A stretch of DNA of 44,297 nucleotides from the NCBI RefSeq assembly GCF_001484965.1, contig NZ_LLYY01000036.1, positions 1 to 44,297 on the forward strand, in the 5' to 3' direction. Every line of letters starts with the position of its first letter. Positions within the stretch are counted from its first letter, which is position 1. The stretch is from Shouchella shacheensis. GTDB lineage: Bacteria > Bacillota > Bacilli > Bacillales > Bacillaceae_D. The position numbers were made by a program, and so were the translations under genes. This document shows positions 40,259-44,297 of this stretch, piece by piece. Below the pieces are notes generated by a model that was given only the letters and a program-made list of their open reading frames with translations, was not told where the DNA came from and searched no databases.

Positions 40259-41089
40259 TCAAAGTCCGCTCCCTGTGATTCCCTGATACACAAACCTGAG
40301 TGCCAGTAATAAAAACATGACGCGCAAAACATGAACAAGCATGGCACTTGATAGTTTTCGGTTCATCCACGCACCAAGCTGGCCTCCGAACCAAGCACCG
40401 GGAATGAGCGCGAGTGCATACAGCCACGCGATATGACCAGCAACCAAATGACTCACGGACCCTGATACAGCCGAAAGGAAAATAACGAGCATGGAGGTAG
40501 CCACTGCCGTTCGGGCCGGAAACCCGAATAATACGATCATCACAGGCACGACCAACGCCCCACCACCGACACCGAAAAGACTGGAAACAAAGCCAATAAA
40601 AACCGAGAGACTAATGGCGACGCTTGGACGGTAACCATACGTTTGTCTCTCGCCCGTTTCATCAATGTAGCTGCGTGTGACCCCTTTGCTCATCCCGCTC
40701 CCCTGCCGAAGGTTTCCGCGCAAAAACAAACTTCCGACGACCACCAGCATGAAAAGCCCAAAGTATAAAAAGAAAAGCTCCGTATCCACAAAGCGACTGG
40801 CGATGACGCCAAGCACTGTGCCTGGAGCGATGCCGACAAAGAAGAGAAAGGCACTTTTATAGTCCACCGTTTTTTGCTTCAAATAAGAAAGCGTTGAGGA
40901 GATCCCTGTAAATATCATTACAAAAAGAGAGGTACCCGCTGCCACTTGTGGAGGGGTATACGCCAGGCTATCAAATTGACTGCCAAGCATAATGAGCGCA
41001 GGGACAACAATAAGTCCCCCTCCAAGTCCGAGCAAACTGCCAAATGTACCAGCAACGAGCCCCATAATAACAAGCAGTATCCATTCCAT
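40259..41089 (-). CDS. yunE: TauE/SafE (TSUP) family membrane transporter (YunE)
   Basis: 276 residues, about 8 membrane segments, TSUP family. The two internal repeats are visible: GTFGSLLGLGGGLIVVPALI near residue 15 and GFVSSLFGVGGGALVVPVMI near residue 170. TSUP members export or import sulphur-containing anions; substrate here unknown. ATG 41089 follows AAAGGA by 8 bases; the longer frame from 41242 lies inside yunF and is rejected. 16 bases after yunF, likely one transcript. Confidence 0.92.
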   Translation of the reverse strand: MEWILLVIMGLVAGTFGSLLGLGGGLIVVPALIMLGSQFDSLAYTPPQVAAGTSLFVMIFTGISSTLSYLKQKTVDYKSAFLFFVGIAPGTVLGVIASRFVDTELFFLYFGLFMLVVVGSLFLRGNLRQGSGMSKGVTRSYIDETGERQTYGYRPSVAISLSVFIGFVSSLFGVGGGALVVPVMIVLFGFPARTAVATSMLVIFLSAVSGSVSHLVAGHIAWLYALALIPGAWFGGQLGAWMNRKLSSAMLVHVLRVMFLLLALRFVYQGITGSGL

Positions 41090-41105
41090 GCCGTCGTTCC
41101 TTTCT

Positions 41106-41951
41106 CTAGAACAAGTCGAGCTGCCGAGGCGCGAGATCCGTATATTCGATGCCGAGCATCTCAATAAACTGTCGGGCGTTTCCTGCCGCATGTCCACCGG
41201 AGTTGTTGTTAAAAACGACATAAATATGCTTGCTGCGTTCATTAAGATACGCTATCTTTTCCTTCCATTCTTCGAGCTCAAGCTTATTGTACTGATACAA
41301 ATACCGCACTTCCCGCCAATTCTCGCCATTCCTTGGACCACTCCAGCCGTGTACATTGCGCCCGTGAAAACGGACAAGCGTCTTCTCCACACACGTAGGC
41401 TCAAGCACCGTTGGCACTGAGCCAGCTCCAGCTTGAGGCTCATCGCAAACGCTGTGAATCCAGTTGTCTTCACGCATGTACTGTAGCGTTCGCTCCTTGA
41501 ACTGCGGCGAAAACCAAGACTGATGCCGAAATTCCAGCGCGCATGGGAAGCCTTTAAGCTGCTCGCGCACATAGCGAACGGCCTGCACATGGTTCTTTTG
41601 CAGATCAAACCAGGGAGGAAATTGACATAAGACCATTGCTAGCTTCCCTGCCTCTATGAGTGGCTTAAGCGATTCCTTAAATACCGTGAACATCTCTTCC
41701 TTTGTTTCAAAGGTTGGCTCCCCGCGCTGGTGCCCTGTCATCCCTTGATACGCCTTGACAATAAATTGAAACGAGGCCGGCGTTTCCCGCACCCACTTTC
41801 TCATATTGGAGAGGGGCTGCACTGCATAGAACGAAGAATCCAGCTCGACAATTGGAAAATGTCCAGCATATGTCTGCAGCTTCTCAGACGACCCAGCACT
41901 CTCATACAGCGAATCATGATCTCCCCATCCAGTCAACCCAATGGAGATCAT
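41106..41951 (-). CDS. yunF: DUF72 family protein (YunF)
   Basis: 281 residues, DUF72, a TIM-barrel-like family of unknown activity. Typical segments: GLTGWGDHDSLY at the N-terminus, VELDSSFYAVQP, LEFRHQSWF and YVVFNNNSGGHAAGNARQF. ATG preceded by AAGAGAGG. First gene of the yunF-yunE-yunD-yunC series; conserved gene order ends here. Confidence 0.92.
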   Translation of the reverse strand: MISIGLTGWGDHDSLYESAGSSEKLQTYAGHFPIVELDSSFYAVQPLSNMRKWVRETPASFQFIVKAYQGMTGHQRGEPTFETKEEMFTVFKESLKPLIEAGKLAMVLCQFPPWFDLQKNHVQAVRYVREQLKGFPCALEFRHQSWFSPQFKERTLQYMREDNWIHSVCDEPQAGAGSVPTVLEPTCVEKTLVRFHGRNVHGWSGPRNGENWREVRYLYQYNKLELEEWKEKIAYLNERSKHIYVVFNNNSGGHAAGNARQFIEMLGIEYTDLAPRQLDLF

Positions 41952-42096
41952 CTGCGATCACCTCTCTTGCAAAACCTTTTAATTTTATGTAGAGAAAAGC
42001 GAGAGCCCTTCCCTCTGGTAACAAACATTCTCCATCTACACCATCCGCCAGGGGCTAGTTTACGCTCTACATCCTCATGATTCCCTTTTAAAGAGA

Positions 42097-42127
42097 AAAA
42101 GCGAACCTCATAAAGGCTCGCTTTCCC
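42097..42127 (-). terminator. Terminator-like hairpin upstream of yunF
   Basis: AAAGCGA and TCGCTTT pair, with CC..GG inside; T-rich on the minus strand (TTTTTCTC). No gene ending just upstream on that strand is recognised, so it may be left from a lost gene. Confidence 0.6.
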
Positions 42128-42312
42128 CACTTTAACCGATTGAACCTTCCATTTCAAAACTTAAATATAGTATTCAAAGAACATCAAGCACGACTCAAAT
42201 CCTTATTAAAATGAGGGTTTCAGAGATCAGTTTATCAGAACGTATCAAAAAAATTCAAATCAAACCGGGCAAAAAACGGACAAGTTAAACACGGTGGATA
42301 TAAGGATAAAAA

Positions 42313-42339
42313 TGAGGTGTCACTACAACAGGCACCTCC
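42313..42339 (-). terminator. Terminator-like hairpin
   Basis: Minus strand GAGGTG..CT, loop, AG..CACCTC then ATTTTTAT. It begins one base after the stop codon of the possible small gene at 42340. Confidence 0.6.
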
Positions 42340-42564
42340 CTAAATAAAACGATATGGAGCTGTTTTACTAATGATTTTTCGGTTCTCTTTTACTAATAAA
42401 TGATTTATATCATGCCGTCCATAGTTTAGACAAGTCTTATTATTTTGCAGAGCCATTTCGTATATCGAGCTTGTGCGACGTTTACAATTAATAACAAATC
42501 TAATCGTTGTTCTACAATACGGCCCTTCAGTTACGCAAGGTATGGTAAATGTATAACTAGGCAT
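42340..42564 (-). CDS. Possible small gene, unknown
   Basis: 74 codons (MPSYTFTIPCVTEGPYC..), cysteine-containing and basic, not recognised. No good ribosome site precedes the ATG (TTTAGTGG). The only support is the terminator directly after its TAG stop. It lies in the AT-rich stretch 41952-43266 and may be a remnant of a longer gene. Confidence 0.25.
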   Translation of the reverse strand: MPSYTFTIPCVTEGPYCRTTIRFVINCKRRTSSIYEMALQNNKTCLNYGRHDINHLLVKENRKIISKTAPYRFI

Positions 42565-42664
42565 CCACTAAAGTTGCTTAGTTATATTTCCTCGCCCTTA
42601 TGCTCCTGATAATCCGGCTCTTTTGACAATACCACATTATCATCATCATAACCATCTGAACGCA

Positions 42665-42696
42665 TAAAAAAAAACCAAAGGTCGTGAAACCCTTGG
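42665..42696 (-). terminator. Terminator downstream of the tRNA fragment
   Basis: Minus strand CCAAGG, 9-base loop, CCTTTGG (one bulge) and TTTTTTTTT. Confidence 0.75.
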
Positions 42697-42714
42697 TATT
42701 GTTATATTTGGGGT

Positions 42715-42765
42715 TGGTGCTATTGAAAGGACTCGAACCTCTACGGGATTTAACTCCCACTAAGC
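42715..42765 (-). pseudogene. Orphan 3' end of a class II tRNA (Leu-like)
   Basis: Minus strand, 5' to 3': variable-arm hairpin GGGA-GTTAAA-TCCC, T-arm AGAGG-TTCGAGT-CCTTT, acceptor 3' strand CAATAGC, discriminator A, encoded CCA (42717-42715). The matching acceptor 5' strand GCTATTG, D-arm and anticodon arm are not found in the 100 bases upstream. A long variable arm indicates Leu, Ser or Tyr. Such orphan 3' ends are typical of attachment sites left by integrative elements. Confidence 0.6.
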
Positions 42766-43266
42766 CCTCGGTTATTATCTGAAACGAACACTAACAAAAA
42801 CATTAATGTTCGATATTTTTTTTAGAAAAAGGCAAAAAGGTAATCCATCATTCCCTCGAACTTCTCTTTAATATCTAATTTCTGCTTACAGACACACTGT
42901 TAGAAACCTCTACTAAGGTTCCCCCTAAGAATTCCACTTCGAAAAGATATTTAAAGAACTTACTTTCCATTTTACTTATAAGCGAATTATTTATAAAAAT
43001 AACATTCGAACCAGCGTACGAAGCTTGCTTTACTTCTTGATTTTTCACAAATATGAAAATAAATAGTCCTACCATACTGTGCAACAGCCATAACTGACTG
43101 CTCTCATAATTGAAGATAATCTTTTCCTACCTAGCACCCTTTTGTGCGATAAAGGTTTTCAATTGCTTTTAGTTGAATTAATAGGCTTCTGCTGTTAGCC
43201 AATTTACATCATTCCGCCCATGATTATCTTCATAAATAAACCTCTTTCTTGAAGATCTTCTTCAAT
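42766..43266. other. AT-rich stretch without a recognised gene
   Basis: Visibly AT-richer than the rest of the window. A 69-codon minus-strand frame at 42875-43084 is preceded in frame by a further open stretch back to a TAG near 43124, but I recognise no family and see no ribosome site. It may be decayed coding sequence. No other structure is evident. Confidence 0.4.
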
Positions 43267-44297
43267 TTATGGGCGTTTATTCTTCTTTTTAACGATTCCC
43301 ACTGTCAACATAATAAGGGGCAATATTATCCCAAGTAGAAACCAAATCATCGTTGAAATATCCCGATCCCAATTCTGTTGATATGTGACAGTAGGATAGA
43401 TGATGGTTGATAGAACAACGACAATCATCCCTAAAGGGAACGTCAGAGGACGATACCCTTTTAAATTCAAGATTTGCGAGAGACCTAATGCCCCTGCATA
43501 AAAGTAAAGAAGCATTTTAAAATAGACCAAGATAAACCACGTGAGCGCTAAAAACGCTTCAACCCGTTGAAAAAAGTTGCCGACATTGATTTTCCGTGCC
43601 AATACATAGCTTGGATATTGTTGCCTGGCCGTGACATCAGCGCCAAGTACGGGTACGCTTAATAAGATAATGACGATGATCGCAAGCCCCCCGATCAAAT
43701 ACCCAGTGAGAAAATGCTTTCCTACGGTTTTCGTTTGGTTCACAAACGCAGGGAAAATCATGAATAACGCCACCACAGGAAATATAATACTTTCTGCAGA
43801 GATAAAGGTTGCTCTTAGCATCGCTTTCATGTCCGTTTCAAAGATGGGCTGGAGATTTTCAATCTTTATTTCAGGAAGAAGAAATACGGTCAAGAGGATA
43901 AAAAGAATCGAAAAAAAGAAAATGAAAATTTCAGCGGTACCGCTGAACGTCTCAATTCCAAGACGTGCACCTATCACCATCACCATCGCCATGACAACCT
44001 CAATCGCTTCCATCGGCGTTTCCGGCAAGAGATGGAGTGCCATAAAATTCCCTGAGTAGAACAACAGAGAAGCCGCAGAGTGCAGCATCATGTAAACAAA
44101 GCCAACAGAAATCATTTTGCCGAACCATTTTCCAAATAAAGTTTCATTCATTCCGACAAACGTCTTACCGGGAAACATCAGCCCTAGTTTGACGTAGAAC
44201 CAGACAACGAGTAGACCGACACCTACAATCATGATCGCCGTTATCTATACATGCCTGCAATTGTATATCAAACCGATAAAAGGACGGGAATTACTTA
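43267..44297 (-). pseudogene. Spore germination permease GerAB family, N-terminus broken; extends past window
   Basis: The open part (43267-44232) encodes 321 residues with about 9 membrane segments and GerAB-family features (MFPGKTFVGMNETLFGKWFG, FPAFVNQTKTVGKH, QQYPSYVLARKINVGNFFQR). GerAB proteins are about 365 residues, so about 40 N-terminal residues are missing. The ATG at 44232 has no ribosome site, and an in-frame TAG lies 12 bases upstream. Beyond it another frame reads VIPVLLSV-stop-YTIAG, similar to a GerAB N-terminus. A frameshift and a stop therefore seem to have split the gene; the true start would lie beyond the window. No gerAA or gerAC is in view. Confidence 0.72.

Noticed and set aside
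41948-42157. 69-codon minus-strand frame upstream of yunF
   Set aside because: It lacks a ribosome site, runs through a terminator-like hairpin and overlaps the yunF start.

Overview
The window reads as chromosome of an endospore-forming Bacillaceae bacterium. Evidence for spores is a YutH coat protein, LytH, YunB, a YhcN/YlaJ lipoprotein, a Spo0E-type phosphatase and a GerAB permease. Gene order closely follows the Bacillus subtilis yui-yum and yut-yun blocks (pepA-yuiD-yuiC-yuiB-yumB-yumC; yutM, dapF, yuzB/yutJ, yuzD/yutI, thrB-thrC-hom, yutH, yutG, yutF, yutE, yutD, yutC, lipA, lytH, yunB to yunF). An aminofutalosine synthase (MqnE) and a NhaC-type carrier suggest an alkaliphile-related bacillus; that placement is inference.

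Layout. 1-445: 3' end of an IS200/IS605-type tnpB and its right end, only a few bases before a yihY gene. 448-2230: yihY, an HU gene and a small unknown gene. 2256-8660: leucyl aminopeptidase, YuiD, the 3D-domain protein YuiC, YuiB, the NADH dehydrogenase YumB and, divergently, the ferredoxin-NADP reductase YumC, with a Rex-like operator between the last two. 8827-14284: complete mannitol operon mtlA-mtlR-mtlF-mtlD on the minus strand; MtlA carries two tandem EIIB domains. 14435-20996: an Fe-S carrier, a Spo0E-like protein, mqnE, dapF, YuzB, a reading frame joining a TetR regulator to the YutJ NADH dehydrogenase, YuzD and NifU-like YutI. 21118-24478: hom-thrC-thrB. 24593-33978: yutH, pgpA, a HAD phosphatase, a SufR-like regulator, small conserved genes, lipA, lytH and an NSS transporter with a 38-residue partner. 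34349-36325: a NhaC-family lysine transporter behind a lysine riboswitch. 36330-41951: yunB, dfrA-thyA, yunC, yunD, yunE, yunF. 41952-43266: an AT-rich stretch without a convincing gene, holding an orphan tRNA 3' end. 43267-44297: a GerAB gene with a broken N-terminus.

The most unusual content is a dispersed, modular hairpin repeat found at nine intergenic places (about 5200, 5927, 8703, 17611, 19941, 21064, 29794, 34150 and 36008). Two roughly 120-bp modules, A and B, share similar ends but have different hairpin centres. They occur alone, as tandem pairs, or as deletion derivatives. Array ends of the form AGCTAGA sit directly against the T-tract of a Rho-independent terminator on the opposite strand, which suggests terminator-targeted insertion. 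I know no name for this family.

How the genes work together: YumB and YutJ (NADH oxidation to quinone), MqnE (menaquinone), YumC (ferredoxin reduction) and several Fe-S biogenesis genes (YutM, YutI, LipA, a SufR-like sensor) form a redox and Fe-S theme. hom-thrCB, dapF and the riboswitch-controlled lysine carrier form an aspartate-family amino acid theme.
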